From Acidobacteriota bacterium (GTDB taxonomy: Bacteria; Acidobacteriota; Terriglobia; Terriglobales; Acidobacteriaceae), in assembly GCA_021813745.1 (NCBI GenBank), contig JAKAJO010000127.1, positions 1 through 64,000 on the forward strand: DNA of 64,000 nucleotides, written 5' to 3'. The notes under the pieces are model-generated. The model had not been told where the DNA came from, made no database searches, and saw only the letters and a list, made by a program, of their open reading frames with translations. Below are positions 21,389 to 30,834 of this stretch, one piece after another (within the stretch, counting starts at the first letter, position 1; every line of letters begins with the position of its first letter). The translations under genes were made by a program, and so were the position numbers.

Positions 21389-22879
21389 TTAGAAGGGGTT
21401 TAGCTTACCCAGGCCCTTCTTCTTTTTCTTCTTGCTGGAAGATTCGTCACCCAAATCGGCCTTTGGACCTTTCTTAGGCTTCGCGGCCGTCGTTGCTGAG
21501 GTCAGCGCCTCACCCGGCTTGATGTCGTTGATCTGGTCCGGAGCTTCAGTCGGCTTTTCCGCTGCGGGCAGCGTTGTATTCGTGGGGCCAACCGCCTTCA
21601 ACTGGCTGTTCGGATCGTTCGGGTTGGCAGGGGCATTGTTCGGCGCACTCACAATCGAAACACCTACGCCAGTGCCCCCCGCAGGCGCCATCATTTGTAC
21701 CGGCGCTTCAGAGGGGCGATCGCTCCGCGGCGGCTCGTTCAGGCCTGTCGGTCGCGGTGCGGCAGCGGGGGTTGTGGCCCCAACCGCCTCGTTATACATC
21801 GCTATGTTTTCCTTCGTAATTTCCGGTGCAGTCACGCGCTTCGGATCCTGAAGGCTCGGCTCACCTACGTGCACCGCCTCAACCACGGACGGCCCGCGCT
21901 TGATGATTCCCAGCGTGCGGTCTGTAAAGCGCAAAGGCTGCCGGCTCCGCTCTTCCGCATCGCTCTCTGCAATCGCGGCCTGGGTCGGCTCTGGGATCGG
22001 TCGATTCATACCGATCAGTCGGTCGCGTGCATCTTCTACGTGCTGTGCCATCGGATAGCGCGTAATCACCTTGCCATATGCAGCTGCCGCGCGGTCGTTG
22101 TAGAGAGCTGAGAGCCGCTCGCGCACCGCACCCGGAAGACCCGGCGCCAACTGAACTGCCTTGGCTTCTCCCGCGTACGCATCGCCAATCCCAAGCAGAG
22201 CCAGATCGCTATGAGAATAAAGGGGATAAGTGTCAACCACCGTTTCCAGCCTGGCAATCGCCGCTGAATAGTTATCCCGGCTCAGGTAGTACTCGCCGAT
22301 TCGCGCTTCACGCTCGGCCAGAACCTCCTGTACATCGCGCAGCTTCTGCTTGGCGCGCGGAAGCAATGGAGAATCCGGAAACATGTTGATCATTTCGCGA
22401 TACTCCCGCTCGGCATTTTCCGCATTGGTGTAATCGCGATCGGGCTTTTCCATCTGCTGGTAGTAGATGTCGCCCACCTTCATCTTGGCTTCGGCTGCCT
22501 CAGGAGCCTGCGGGAAGAAGGTGATGAAGTCTTCATACTCTGCTTCAGCCTGCGTCAGACCTGCAGTTCCACCTTCCTTGAACCAGGTATCGCCTACAGC
22601 GAGCTTGGCGCGCATCCGGTATTCAGAGTCCGGATAGGTATTGAGCAGGGTCTGGAGCGTCAGCCGGGCCACATCATAGCGGCCCTTCTTCATTGCGACC
22701 ATGGCCTTGTCAAAGAGAATTTTGTCGGGCTGCTGCGACTTGACGCCGGCAAGAGGATTTGCGCTCAGGTCTTCATTTTTCTTATGCTTGGGCTTCTTGT
22801 CCCGTGCGTGGGCACTTACGCCTGCGCAAACAACCGTCGCGAGCGCCGCGACCACGAACTTCTTCGACAACCGGTTCAT
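21389..22879 (-). CDS. BamD-like outer membrane assembly protein with long C-terminal extension
   Basis: This protein of 496 residues has a signal peptide and then, at about residues 50-270, tetratricopeptide-type repeats of the BamD/YfiO kind (KGRYDVARLTLQTLLNTYPDS, AEAEYEDFITFFPQAPEA). BamD is the essential TPR lipoprotein of the beta-barrel assembly complex. Canonical BamD is about 250 residues. Here roughly 220 extra residues, rich in Pro, Ala and Asn, end in a run of lysines and KLNPF. The only cysteine near the signal peptide end is preceded by TVV, a poor lipobox. It may be anchored differently or be a TPR paralogue. Confidence 0.75.
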   Translation of the reverse strand: MNRLSKKFVVAALATVVCAGVSAHARDKKPKHKKNEDLSANPLAGVKSQQPDKILFDKAMVAMKKGRYDVARLTLQTLLNTYPDSEYRMRAKLAVGDTWFKEGGTAGLTQAEAEYEDFITFFPQAPEAAEAKMKVGDIYYQQMEKPDRDYTNAENAEREYREMINMFPDSPLLPRAKQKLRDVQEVLAEREARIGEYYLSRDNYSAAIARLETVVDTYPLYSHSDLALLGIGDAYAGEAKAVQLAPGLPGAVRERLSALYNDRAAAAYGKVITRYPMAQHVEDARDRLIGMNRPIPEPTQAAIAESDAEERSRQPLRFTDRTLGIIKRGPSVVEAVHVGEPSLQDPKRVTAPEITKENIAMYNEAVGATTPAAAPRPTGLNEPPRSDRPSEAPVQMMAPAGGTGVGVSIVSAPNNAPANPNDPNSQLKAVGPTNTTLPAAEKPTEAPDQINDIKPGEALTSATTAAKPKKGPKADLGDESSSKKKKKKGLGKLNPF

Positions 22880-22946
22880 ACCACCTCATTGCGGCCGCTG
22901 CCCACAAACGGGTGGCGTGCCTTCACCATGCTCTATGAAGAGAATT

Positions 22947-23615
22947 TTACTCTCCCGCAGCCTGCCGTGCGGCTGACAGCAGCGCACGTGCATCTTCCTC
23001 TGGTCGGCCAGCGCCAAAAACAGCGTTCCCTGCCACCAGAAGATCTGCACCTGCTTGGACGATGGGGGCAATGGTGTCGTGAGCCACTCCGCCATCCACC
23101 TCGATTCTAAACTTTAAGCCCATTTCCTCGCGCAACTGCTTCAGCCGCCAAATCTTATCCAGAGAAAAGGGGATGAAGCTCTGCCCCCCAAAACCCGGGT
23201 TCACGCTCATGATGAGCACGTGATGCAGCATCGGCAAGATGTCCACGATGAAGTTGACCCGCGTGGCAGGGTTCAGCACCACCGCAGGCTTCATGCCATG
23301 GTGGGCGATCAGTTCCAGCGTGCGATGCAGATGCCGGCAGGCCTCATAGTGGACGCTCACCCAGTTGGCGCCCGCATCGGCAAAGGCCGGGATGTACTCG
23401 TCCGGATGCTCAATCATCAGGTGGCAGTCGAGCGGCAGCTTGGTCGCCTTGCGCAGGCTTGCCACCACGGGAGGCCCCAGGGTGATGTTGGGGACAAAAT
23501 GTCCATCCATCACATCGACGTGAATCACCGTGCCTCCGCCGTGCTCGGCCGCGGCAACCTGATCGGCCAAGTGGGCAAAATCCGCGGAAAGAATTGATGG
23601 CAGAAGCTCAACCAT
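22947..23615 (-). CDS. rpe: Ribulose-phosphate 3-epimerase
   Basis: This 222-residue TIM-barrel protein shows PSILSADF at the N-terminus, HVDVMDGHFVPN, DCHLMIEHP and SVNPGFGGQ. It ends with EVDGGV followed by a GADLLVAGNAVF phosphate-binding loop. It interconverts ribulose-5-phosphate and xylulose-5-phosphate in the pentose phosphate pathway. The length is typical. It precedes the bamD-like gene by 67 bp on the same strand. Confidence 0.96.
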   Translation of the reverse strand: MVELLPSILSADFAHLADQVAAAEHGGGTVIHVDVMDGHFVPNITLGPPVVASLRKATKLPLDCHLMIEHPDEYIPAFADAGANWVSVHYEACRHLHRTLELIAHHGMKPAVVLNPATRVNFIVDILPMLHHVLIMSVNPGFGGQSFIPFSLDKIWRLKQLREEMGLKFRIEVDGGVAHDTIAPIVQAGADLLVAGNAVFGAGRPEEDARALLSAARQAAGE

Positions 23616-23697
23616 AGCGGGGAATCACCGTCTCCTTCGCAGCCTCAGTGTATCAGCCATCTTGCGGCATAATGCGCGGGGCTGCGCCGTCCAGTTT

Positions 23698-24300
23698 TCA
23701 CGAAGATATTACTTGCTCGGCTTCACCAAAAAGCCTCTTCATCGCCCTCCAGACAAGCCGGATCATGATCAGGATGAAGACCACCAGACTCAGTGCAATT
23801 CCTCCTGCGACGTAAGGATGCACTGTGACGAGCCATGTCAACCCGATGGCCAACCCATCTTCGCCCAGGCTGAGACCGATGTTGGAAAAGGGCTCTGGCG
23901 AGGGAGTCACAACAGCGCGCGCCGCAGTTTTGCCTCCGTGCGCGGCCAGTGCGACCGTGCCGCCAATCGCCGCCGCTGCAGCTTGCTCCATCGGAGACAG
24001 TCCGGAACTGGCCTGATATGCCAGCAGTGCCGCAACCGGAACACGGATGAAGGTGTGCAGCGCATTCCAAATCAGATCGAAGGCGGGGATCTTGTCCGCA
24101 AAGAATTCCACGGCAAAAAGCGCCGCACTCGCGCCAATCACCCACCAGTTGCCGAGCAATGCCAGCGAATGCGGCAGTGCAAGCCAGTGCGTATGTGCGA
24201 GCAATCCAAGGGTTGCCACGGTGGCATACACATTCAGCCCGGCAGCGAATGAAATTGCCACCAGCACTGCGAACAATTCCTCGCTTGGCAGCCAAGGCAT
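23698..24300 (-). CDS. DUF4126 membrane protein
   Basis: This protein of about 200 residues has five or six hydrophobic helices. It opens with LFAVLVAISFAAGLNVYATV, the pattern of DUF4126, and a later segment PAFDLIWNALHTFIRVP also fits the family. The function is unknown. ATG 24300 is preferred, with AGGGG nine bases upstream; a GTG two codons earlier is possible. It probably follows the SDR gene on the same strand, 136 bp away. Confidence 0.8.
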   Translation of the reverse strand: MPWLPSEELFAVLVAISFAAGLNVYATVATLGLLAHTHWLALPHSLALLGNWWVIGASAALFAVEFFADKIPAFDLIWNALHTFIRVPVAALLAYQASSGLSPMEQAAAAAIGGTVALAAHGGKTAARAVVTPSPEPFSNIGLSLGEDGLAIGLTWLVTVHPYVAGGIALSLVVFILIMIRLVWRAMKRLFGEAEQVISS

Positions 24301-24436
24301 CGTCACGGACCCCTTTCAATGCAGGCAATCAGTCTACCCTTTACCGTCTGCGTCGGCATCCATTGCGCGGTCGAGTCTTTCCCGTCTCTCAGAGCTGAAA
24401 TGGAGCATCCTCGCTCAATCAAACAGAGCTGCCCGG

Positions 24437-25183
24437 CTACTTCCTGATGCCCATGTGTCGCACAGTCATCTGCGGTACGCGTACATTGGATGGCTGCATA
24501 CACATAAAGACGACGGCATCGGCGACGTCTGCGGGGTCCATCATGGGCGACCGGGCGACGTCGTCGGCCTTGCGTCCGTGCCCCAGGGCGAACTCTGTTT
24601 TGATGCCGCCCGGACAAAGTACACACACCTTCACTCCATAGGACCGAAGCTCTTCGTCAACTGCCTGTGCAAACCCGACCTGCGCGAATTTGCTGGCGCT
24701 GTACGCCGTTTCGTTCGCCGCTCCAGCGAGCCCTGCCACTGACGAGATGAAGACGATCGCGCCGCTCTTCTGGGCGATGAGATGCGGAGCCACAGCATGG
24801 GTAAACAGGAACGAACTGCGCATGTTGCTGTTCATCAACGCATCGTACTCTTCAACCGTGGTGTCGACGAGTGGTTTGTAATTCCCCTGGCCCGCGTTGT
24901 TCACCAGGATGTCAATCCGCCCGAACTCCTTGAGTGCCAGTGCGACGGCTGCTTCAGACACGCGCGGCTCGGCCGCATCGCCTGCCACGAACGCGCATGG
25001 GCGGCCATTGCGATTCAGTTCGGCAGCCAGCGCCGCCAGACGCGCCGCGCGCCGTGCCGTTACCACCACACGCACGCCCTCCGCGGCCAGCGCGGTCGTC
25101 GTGGCCCAGCCCAACCCGGAACTGGCGCCGGTGATGATCGCTGTCTTCCCGCGCAGTGCTTCAAGTGACTTGTGCAAGCTCAT
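24437..25183 (-). CDS. Short-chain dehydrogenase/reductase
   Basis: This 248-residue Rossmann-fold oxidoreductase has the nucleotide-binding TGASSGLG, NNAG, a catalytic Ser in FISSVAG, and YSASK with the active-site Tyr and Lys. The basic residues after the first strand (TARRAARL) favour NADP. The substrate is unknown. ATG 25183 has a strong GAGGAAG ribosome site and gives the normal length. The UvrC-like gene ends 10 bp upstream, so they are likely co-transcribed. Confidence 0.93.
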   Translation of the reverse strand: MSLHKSLEALRGKTAIITGASSGLGWATTTALAAEGVRVVVTARRAARLAALAAELNRNGRPCAFVAGDAAEPRVSEAAVALALKEFGRIDILVNNAGQGNYKPLVDTTVEEYDALMNSNMRSSFLFTHAVAPHLIAQKSGAIVFISSVAGLAGAANETAYSASKFAQVGFAQAVDEELRSYGVKVCVLCPGGIKTEFALGHGRKADDVARSPMMDPADVADAVVFMCMQPSNVRVPQMTVRHMGIRK

Positions 25184-25193
25184 GGGATCTTCC

Positions 25194-26468
25194 TCAATCG
25201 CGCTCCGGCTTGGATGGCTGCGGCGGTACCCTGCTGGCCAGTGATCTTGCCGCCACACGCCCCACGCCGCGCAGAATGGACTTGATGGGCCAATTGTCTT
25301 CCGCATCCGGAAAGAAGATCTCACCCATGCGTCTTGCCTCGGGCCGGTAATACCAGCGCTTCAGCAGTGCCATGTGGCCCTGCCGCTCCACCTGCGTGGG
25401 CGCAGCATGCTCTGCGTGAAGCTCTGCCAGCACTGCTTCCATCCGTTCTTCCAGCACGGCACGCGCCCGACGCGTGGCCGAATTCGGTATGTTTTCCGGA
25501 ACTGCCTCCACCGCGATGGGTTGTGCAAACAATGAGCTTGAGCCTGACTGCTCGTTCTGGATGCGCATGCCAACCGTCGAAAAATCTGCAGGCCCGCTCA
25601 TCCGGCCATTCTCAAACAGAAACACAGCGACTGCATCCGGCGAGGCCGAGGCCTGCAGAATCACCCCCCGGAGCCGATTGATGGGTTGTACCAGTTCCGG
25701 AGCCAATGCCCGCACGCTCTCCATCTTTTGCACTTGCGCATGAATCGCTGCCGCCATCTCAAACTCCAGCGCCGCCGAAGCTTCTTCGCGATCTGCCCGC
25801 AGCAGGACAAGCCGGCTCTCGCCTCGCGTTGCGAGAAAGCCTTCCACAGCCGCAGCCTCCTCGGCATAGCGTTCATCTGTGCAGCCCTTGTAACAAGGCG
25901 CAAGACACATTTTCATCTCGGAGTAGACGCATCCGGGAAAGCTCGGGTCCGGATGCAAATCGTCCGTGCAGCGGCGCAGCAGGAAGAGCTTCAGCATCTC
26001 GTCCACGTAACGGTCTGCCGCGGCGCGTGAGGCAAACGGCCCATACACCCAGCCGGCTTCGCGCAAGCTGGGCCGGTGTGTCACCACCACCCGCGGATAG
26101 GGATTGCTGCCAAGAAATCGGACGAATGCAGGCGCCCGCAGATGCATCCGCTCCAGGCCCTTTGTGCCGTAGACCGTGCTGAGCAGATGGAATTGGAGAA
26201 GCAGCGACTCAAACTCCGAGCCCGTCTGTCGCCACTCGATGCGTCGCACAAGCCCGGCTAGTTGCAGCCGCTTGGGATGCCGCGCCGAAGGGACCAGAAG
26301 CCGTTCGAGACGCGCTCTCAGGTTCGGCGTGCGTCCAATGTAGGGTTCCGCGTGCGTCTCCACGCCATAGAGCGCAAATACAGCCGCAGACTCCGGAATC
26401 TGCGCCAGAATCGTGCGTGCATCAGCCGGATCAAAGGGTAGCGACTGCATCACGGGCGCCGCGCGCAT
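25194..26468 (-). CDS. UvrC-like GIY-YIG protein lacking the C-terminal nuclease half
   Basis: This 424-residue protein resembles the N-terminal half of UvrC. It has a GIY-YIG-like start, a basic DNA-facing region, the cysteine cluster around CLAPC, and a UVR-like helical motif (ADREEASAALEFEMAAAIHAQVQKM). The C-terminal RNase-H-like endonuclease and helix-hairpin-helix domains of full UvrC (about 600 residues) are absent. The GIY part reads AVFALY, then YIG, so the first motif is degenerate. It may act like a Cho-type single-incision repair nuclease or be non-catalytic. ATG 26468 lies 2 bp after the tldE stop. Confidence 0.8.
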   Translation of the reverse strand: MRAAPVMQSLPFDPADARTILAQIPESAAVFALYGVETHAEPYIGRTPNLRARLERLLVPSARHPKRLQLAGLVRRIEWRQTGSEFESLLLQFHLLSTVYGTKGLERMHLRAPAFVRFLGSNPYPRVVVTHRPSLREAGWVYGPFASRAAADRYVDEMLKLFLLRRCTDDLHPDPSFPGCVYSEMKMCLAPCYKGCTDERYAEEAAAVEGFLATRGESRLVLLRADREEASAALEFEMAAAIHAQVQKMESVRALAPELVQPINRLRGVILQASASPDAVAVFLFENGRMSGPADFSTVGMRIQNEQSGSSSLFAQPIAVEAVPENIPNSATRRARAVLEERMEAVLAELHAEHAAPTQVERQGHMALLKRWYYRPEARRMGEIFFPDAEDNWPIKSILRGVGRVAARSLASRVPPQPSKPERD

Positions 26469-26470
26469 GA

Positions 26471-27865
26471 TCACGCTCCTGCAATCGTCATGCCATCGAT
26501 GCGCAGCGTGGGCGCAGCCACTGCGCCGCGAAATTCCAGATCGTTGCCGATGGCCGTAATATTTCTGAACATCTCTGTGAGATTGCCCGCAATCGTAATT
26601 TCTTCCACAGCGTGTGTCAGTTGGCCGTTCTCGATCCAAAGGCCGGTTGCGCCGCGCGAGTAGTCGCCCGTTACGATATTCGTCCCAAAGCCCATAAGGC
26701 TCGTGACGTAAAGACCAGCCTTCACTTCGCCAAGGATCTGTTCCGGCGTTCTTGTGCCTGGCTCCAGATAAAGATTGCCGCAGCCAATGCCCGGTGTTCC
26801 CGCCAGCCCTCGTGAGGCATTATGCGTTGACTTCATGCCGAGCTTGCGCGCCGCATAGGTGTTCAGCAGGTAGCTGCGCAAAACACCGTTGTCCACAACC
26901 GTTGTGCGAAGGGATGGCAGCCCCTCGCCGTCAAACGGAGACGTTCCAAAGCCACCCACGCCTGATGGCAGCAGCATGGTGTTGTCGTCGATAATCGTGA
27001 CCCCTGGAGCCGCAATGATCTCTTCGAGCTTGCCGGCCAGAAACGATGCACTGCGCCAAATGGCGTCGCCGGAGGCGGCTTCAAACAGAGAACCAATGAG
27101 CGAGCGCGCGACCTCCGGTGCAAAAACGATAGGAACCTGCTGCGTCGTCACGCGCCGGGCGCCGAGTCTTCGCAGCGTTCGTCGCGCCGCTTCCTTTCCG
27201 ACGGATTCGGGTGATTCCAGGTCCATCATGCGCCGCGCGCCGGACCACCATCCATCCCGTTGCTTGGCTCCATTCTCATCCTCGGCCAGCGGAGATGCGG
27301 ACACGCCTGCATAGCTTGTGCGATAGCTTCCAAGAAAGCCGCGCGAGTTCGCCATCACTTTGCGGCCAGTCGTTGCGTCAAAGCTTCCGCCGTTTGAGTT
27401 CGTGATGCGTGCATCTGCCGCCAGCGCCGCAGCCTCGGCGCGGCGCGCCCACTCAATGCGCTCCGCAACCGGAAGGGAGTAAACGTCCTCGAAGTAAAGG
27501 TGAAGATTGCCGGGGAGTGCCCCAAATTCTCCCGGCTCGGGCAGCCCCGCGCACGAGTCCTCTTCCGTGATGCGCACCAGCGCCATTGCGCCTTCCCGAA
27601 GCTGACGTAATCCGTCGGGCGTCAGATCGCTGGTTGAGACGGATGCAGATCGTTTGCCCAAAAACACACGCAGCCCCAGCGCGCGCGATCCCGATTCGGT
27701 CAGCGTCTCCACCTGCCCCATGCGCACCGTCACACTGAATTCATCCCCTTCGTAGGCGACGGCTTCGGCATCGCTCGCACCCGCCTTCATAGCCTGTGCC
27801 ACCAAATCGCCTGTCATCTCTTCCAGGCTCATTTCTGTCGACTTTTCTGTTGCGGTCTGCACCAT
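26471..27865 (-). CDS. TldE/PmbA-type subunit of the TldD/TldE protease
   Basis: This protein of about 464 residues belongs to the TldD/PmbA family. It has an N-terminal segment LVAQAMKAGASDAEAVAYEG, then VTVRMGQVETLTESGSRALGLRVF, and a C-terminal half with NGQLTHAVEEITIAGNL. It lacks the HExxxH zinc motif present in TldD, as expected for the non-catalytic partner. The pair degrades or matures peptides such as modified bacteriocin precursors in other bacteria. ATG 27865 is chosen over an upstream start that would add 17 atypical residues. Confidence 0.9.
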   Translation of the reverse strand: MVQTATEKSTEMSLEEMTGDLVAQAMKAGASDAEAVAYEGDEFSVTVRMGQVETLTESGSRALGLRVFLGKRSASVSTSDLTPDGLRQLREGAMALVRITEEDSCAGLPEPGEFGALPGNLHLYFEDVYSLPVAERIEWARRAEAAALAADARITNSNGGSFDATTGRKVMANSRGFLGSYRTSYAGVSASPLAEDENGAKQRDGWWSGARRMMDLESPESVGKEAARRTLRRLGARRVTTQQVPIVFAPEVARSLIGSLFEAASGDAIWRSASFLAGKLEEIIAAPGVTIIDDNTMLLPSGVGGFGTSPFDGEGLPSLRTTVVDNGVLRSYLLNTYAARKLGMKSTHNASRGLAGTPGIGCGNLYLEPGTRTPEQILGEVKAGLYVTSLMGFGTNIVTGDYSRGATGLWIENGQLTHAVEEITIAGNLTEMFRNITAIGNDLEFRGAVAAPTLRIDGMTIAGA

Positions 27866-27967
27866 AGCTTCACAGTAGCAAACTCGACCCCTGCGCAAGC
27901 AGCACGGCCGCGTCACATGCTGTCGGGGACCAGTTTTGCTATTGTGAAGGGTGCCGGAGAGGCGAAG

Positions 27968-28852
27968 ATGATGCAGGTTCCGAGGATTCTAGCCAGTCTT
28001 GTTGCAGTTTGTGCACTGGCCGCAGCGGCGGCTCAGATCAGCAGAATTGATCCGACTTTGCTGGGAAAGGCAACAGCAGGCGATGCCCAATCGCAATATC
28101 AGGTTGGGATGGACTATCTCATGGGCAAAAGTGTTCCCATGGATGACACCCAGGCCGCAGTCTGGTTCCAGAAGGCCGCTGAACAAGGCCACAAGCAGGC
28201 CGAATATCAGCTTGGTGTGCTCTTCCATACGGGGCAAGGGCTGCCGCAGGACGATGCACAAGCTGCGAACTGGTTCCGCCGTGCTGCCAATCAGGGCGTT
28301 GCAGAGGCCCAGTTGGCCCTCGGGCAGCTGTATGACCACGGGCAAGGTGTCCCTCAGGACTACCCAAAGGCGGCGGATTGGTACACCAAAGCGGCCTTGC
28401 AAGGAAACGATGAGGCCGAGTTCGATCTGGGAACGCTCAATGCGCGAGGTCTCGGTGTCCCTCAGGACTTCACCCAGGCCGCATATTTCTATCGGAAGGC
28501 AGCTCAGCAGGGCAACGTTGAAGCCCAGTTCAACCTTGGCCTGCTCTATGACAACGGCCAGGGTGTCGCGCAGGACTACAAGCAGGCTGCTCTCTGGTAT
28601 GGCAAAGCAGCAGAACAGGGACTGGCTCGGGCACAGTTCAACCTGGGCTCGATGTATGTCGCCGGGCAGGGCGTACCGCAGGACAGCGTAGAGGCCTACA
28701 AGTGGCTCTTTCTCTCGGCGGAGAACTGGATTGGCTTCCGTCAGGAGCAGGCGGCGCGGGCCCGAGACAGTGTGGCGGCCCGCCTCACCCCAGCCCAGCT
28801 TGAAGACGCAAAGAGTCGAATCGCCAAGTGGAAAGCAGCGCACCATCAATAG
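27968..28852 (+). CDS. Secreted Sel1-repeat protein
   Basis: This 294-residue protein has a signal peptide ending near the run of alanines, then about six tandem Sel1-like repeats of 36 residues (patterns such as AAxWFRKAAxQGxAxAQxxLGxLYxxGQGVPQD). A charged C-terminal tail follows. Sel1 repeats are protein-protein interaction scaffolds. ATG 27968 follows GGAGAGG at the right distance. It is transcribed between tldE and tldD but on the opposite strand. Confidence 0.88.
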   Translation: MMQVPRILASLVAVCALAAAAAQISRIDPTLLGKATAGDAQSQYQVGMDYLMGKSVPMDDTQAAVWFQKAAEQGHKQAEYQLGVLFHTGQGLPQDDAQAANWFRRAANQGVAEAQLALGQLYDHGQGVPQDYPKAADWYTKAALQGNDEAEFDLGTLNARGLGVPQDFTQAAYFYRKAAQQGNVEAQFNLGLLYDNGQGVAQDYKQAALWYGKAAEQGLARAQFNLGSMYVAGQGVPQDSVEAYKWLFLSAENWIGFRQEQAARARDSVAARLTPAQLEDAKSRIAKWKAAHHQ

Positions 28853-29000
28853 CGCAGCCCCAGCTGGCATCACCTGTTGACGGCCTTGTCATCCGGCTGA
28901 TTTTCCGGGAGCCACCGCAGCAGTCTCCGTGCTTCAGCATTCTTTCACCGCATCTTCGTCTGAGTGCGGAAGTCATTCAAGCGATTGCGGGAAGCCGGTC

Positions 29001-30455
29001 CTAGCGCCCCGTTCCGCCCACGGTCATCTTGTCGAGCTTGATCGTCGGCATGCCCACGCCGACCGGCACGCTTTGCCCATTCTTGCCGCAGGTCCCGATC
29101 CCTTCATCCAGTTTCAGATCGTGACCCACCATCGAGACGTACTTCAATGCCTCCGGCCCATTGCCGATCAGCGTGGCGTCGCGCACCGGCGCCGTAATCT
29201 TTCCGTCTTCAATCAGATATGCTTCCGACGCCGAGAAAACAAACTTGCCGTTCGTGATATCTACCTGGCCGCCACCGAAATTCACTGCGTACAGACCGCG
29301 CTTCACGCTGCGCACAATGTCTTCCGGTTCATCCTCACCCGCCAGCATGTAAGTGTTCGTCATTCGTGGCATGGGAATGGCCTGGTAGCTTTCGCGCCGT
29401 CCGGAACCGGTGTTCGGCATGCCCATCAGCCGTGCCGAAAGCTTGTCGGAAAGATAGCCTTTCAGTACTCCACCCTCAATCAGCACCGTCTCCTGCGTTG
29501 CCGATCCCTCGTCGTCCACGTTCAATGAGCCGCGGCGGCCCGTGATCGTGCCATTGTCCACAACAGTCACCTTGGGGCTCGCGACGGACTGTCCAATCAA
29601 GCCGGCAAATGCAGATGTCTTCTTGCGGTTGAAGTCCGCCTCCAGCCCATGACCAACCGCCTCGTGCAGCAGGATCCCCGGCCATCCAGGTCCCAGCACG
29701 ACTTCCATCTCCCCCGCCGGGGCCGGCAATGCGCCGAGTTGCAAAGTTGCTCCCCGCGCGGCTTCGTGGGCCAGGTGTTCGGGGCTTTTGCTTGCAGTGA
29801 ATTGCTCGAGCCCGCTGCGTCCGCCGCCCCCGGCCGATCCCTTGGTGGAAAGGGCGCCCTCCTTTGCTATCACAAATACGCTCAAGCGGCACAACGGTTG
29901 CGTGTCGCTCGCATAGGCTCCGTCCGATGCCGCAATCAGGATCCGTCGCAGCTCTTCTGCGTAGCTCGCACGCACTTGCACCACACGCCGGTCAAAGGCT
30001 CGGGCAGCGCGATCGGCCCGCAGCAGCAACTCCATGCGCGCGGCAAGATCCAGGTCGAACCCGCCAAGAGGTACCGGGTACAGATCGGCAGCCCGCGTCT
30101 CCACAAACCCCTGTACTGGCTGCTTGGCGGGTCCTGATGCAATCAGGGCCGCGGTCCGAGCCGCATGCAGCAGGCGTTCCGAGCTCAAGTTGTCCGTGTA
30201 GGCATAACCGGTTCGCTCACCGCTCAGAACACGGATTCCGCATCCGGCGCTGGTTCCCTGACTCGCGGACTTCACAATCTGCTCATCGACCCCCAGGGCA
30301 GTCGAGGTTACGGACTCAAAGTAGAGATCTGCATAATCGCCACCCGCTGAAAGCGCCTCGCCCAGGCAGCGCTCCAGCAGGCGCTCAGTGATGCCAAACT
30401 TCTCAAAGAAATAGCGTTTGTGACTCGGAGACGGGGAAACAGCAGAGTTCGTCAT
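29001..30455 (-). CDS. tldD: TldD metalloprotease subunit
   Basis: This 484-residue protein carries the TldD zinc motif HEAVGHGLEAD, with the third ligand expected further downstream. The family's C-terminal segment (NTYMLAGEDEPEDIV, then VDITNGKFVFSASEAYLIEDGK) is also present. With TldE it forms a heterodimeric cytoplasmic metalloprotease. The length is normal. The start is an ATG at 30455. Its partner lies about 1.1 kb downstream, beyond the Sel1 gene. Confidence 0.95.
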   Translation of the reverse strand: MTNSAVSPSPSHKRYFFEKFGITERLLERCLGEALSAGGDYADLYFESVTSTALGVDEQIVKSASQGTSAGCGIRVLSGERTGYAYTDNLSSERLLHAARTAALIASGPAKQPVQGFVETRAADLYPVPLGGFDLDLAARMELLLRADRAARAFDRRVVQVRASYAEELRRILIAASDGAYASDTQPLCRLSVFVIAKEGALSTKGSAGGGGRSGLEQFTASKSPEHLAHEAARGATLQLGALPAPAGEMEVVLGPGWPGILLHEAVGHGLEADFNRKKTSAFAGLIGQSVASPKVTVVDNGTITGRRGSLNVDDEGSATQETVLIEGGVLKGYLSDKLSARLMGMPNTGSGRRESYQAIPMPRMTNTYMLAGEDEPEDIVRSVKRGLYAVNFGGGQVDITNGKFVFSASEAYLIEDGKITAPVRDATLIGNGPEALKYVSMVGHDLKLDEGIGTCGKNGQSVPVGVGMPTIKLDKMTVGGTGR

Positions 30456-30572
30456 CGTAGCTCCAGTGTACGCTTCACTCTCCTGCTCAGCCGGTCACAC
30501 CGCTCTTGCCAGACTTGGCACCACACCAAGAGTCATCTATCGCAACTGGCCCACTCGTGCTACATTCTGCCC

Positions 30573-30734
30573 ATGAGAAAGAAGCTCGTTGCGGCCCTTT
30601 TGCTCGCCTGCTTTGCATTACCCGCGGTGGCGGCCAAGCACCGCTTGATGCATCATCCTGCTCATCACGCGCGGAATCCTTTTATCAAAAGACATCACAA
30701 AGCTCCCAAGCACCTCCATCACAAGGGCCATTAA
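30573..30734 (+). CDS. Small secreted His/Lys-rich protein
   Basis: This 53-residue peptide has a clear signal peptide (MRKKLVAALLLACFALPAVAA, cleaved after AVAA). The mature part of about 32 residues contains some twelve histidines and many lysines and arginines, with no acidic residues. No family is recognised. Such a composition could bind metal, nucleic acid or phosphate-rich envelope surfaces. It lies in the 379-bp gap between tldD and the DinB-like gene. A weak ribosome site and the short length keep confidence moderate; the signal peptide is the main support. Confidence 0.6.
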   Translation: MRKKLVAALLLACFALPAVAAKHRLMHHPAHHARNPFIKRHHKAPKHLHHKGH

Positions 30735-30834
30735 ATCCGCAAGGCACACTCTTCCTTTGCGTCGGCGTCTCACTTTGCCTCAAATCACGAGACGAAGATT
30801 CTTGGCACCATCCCGTGCTGCGTACAATCAATCC

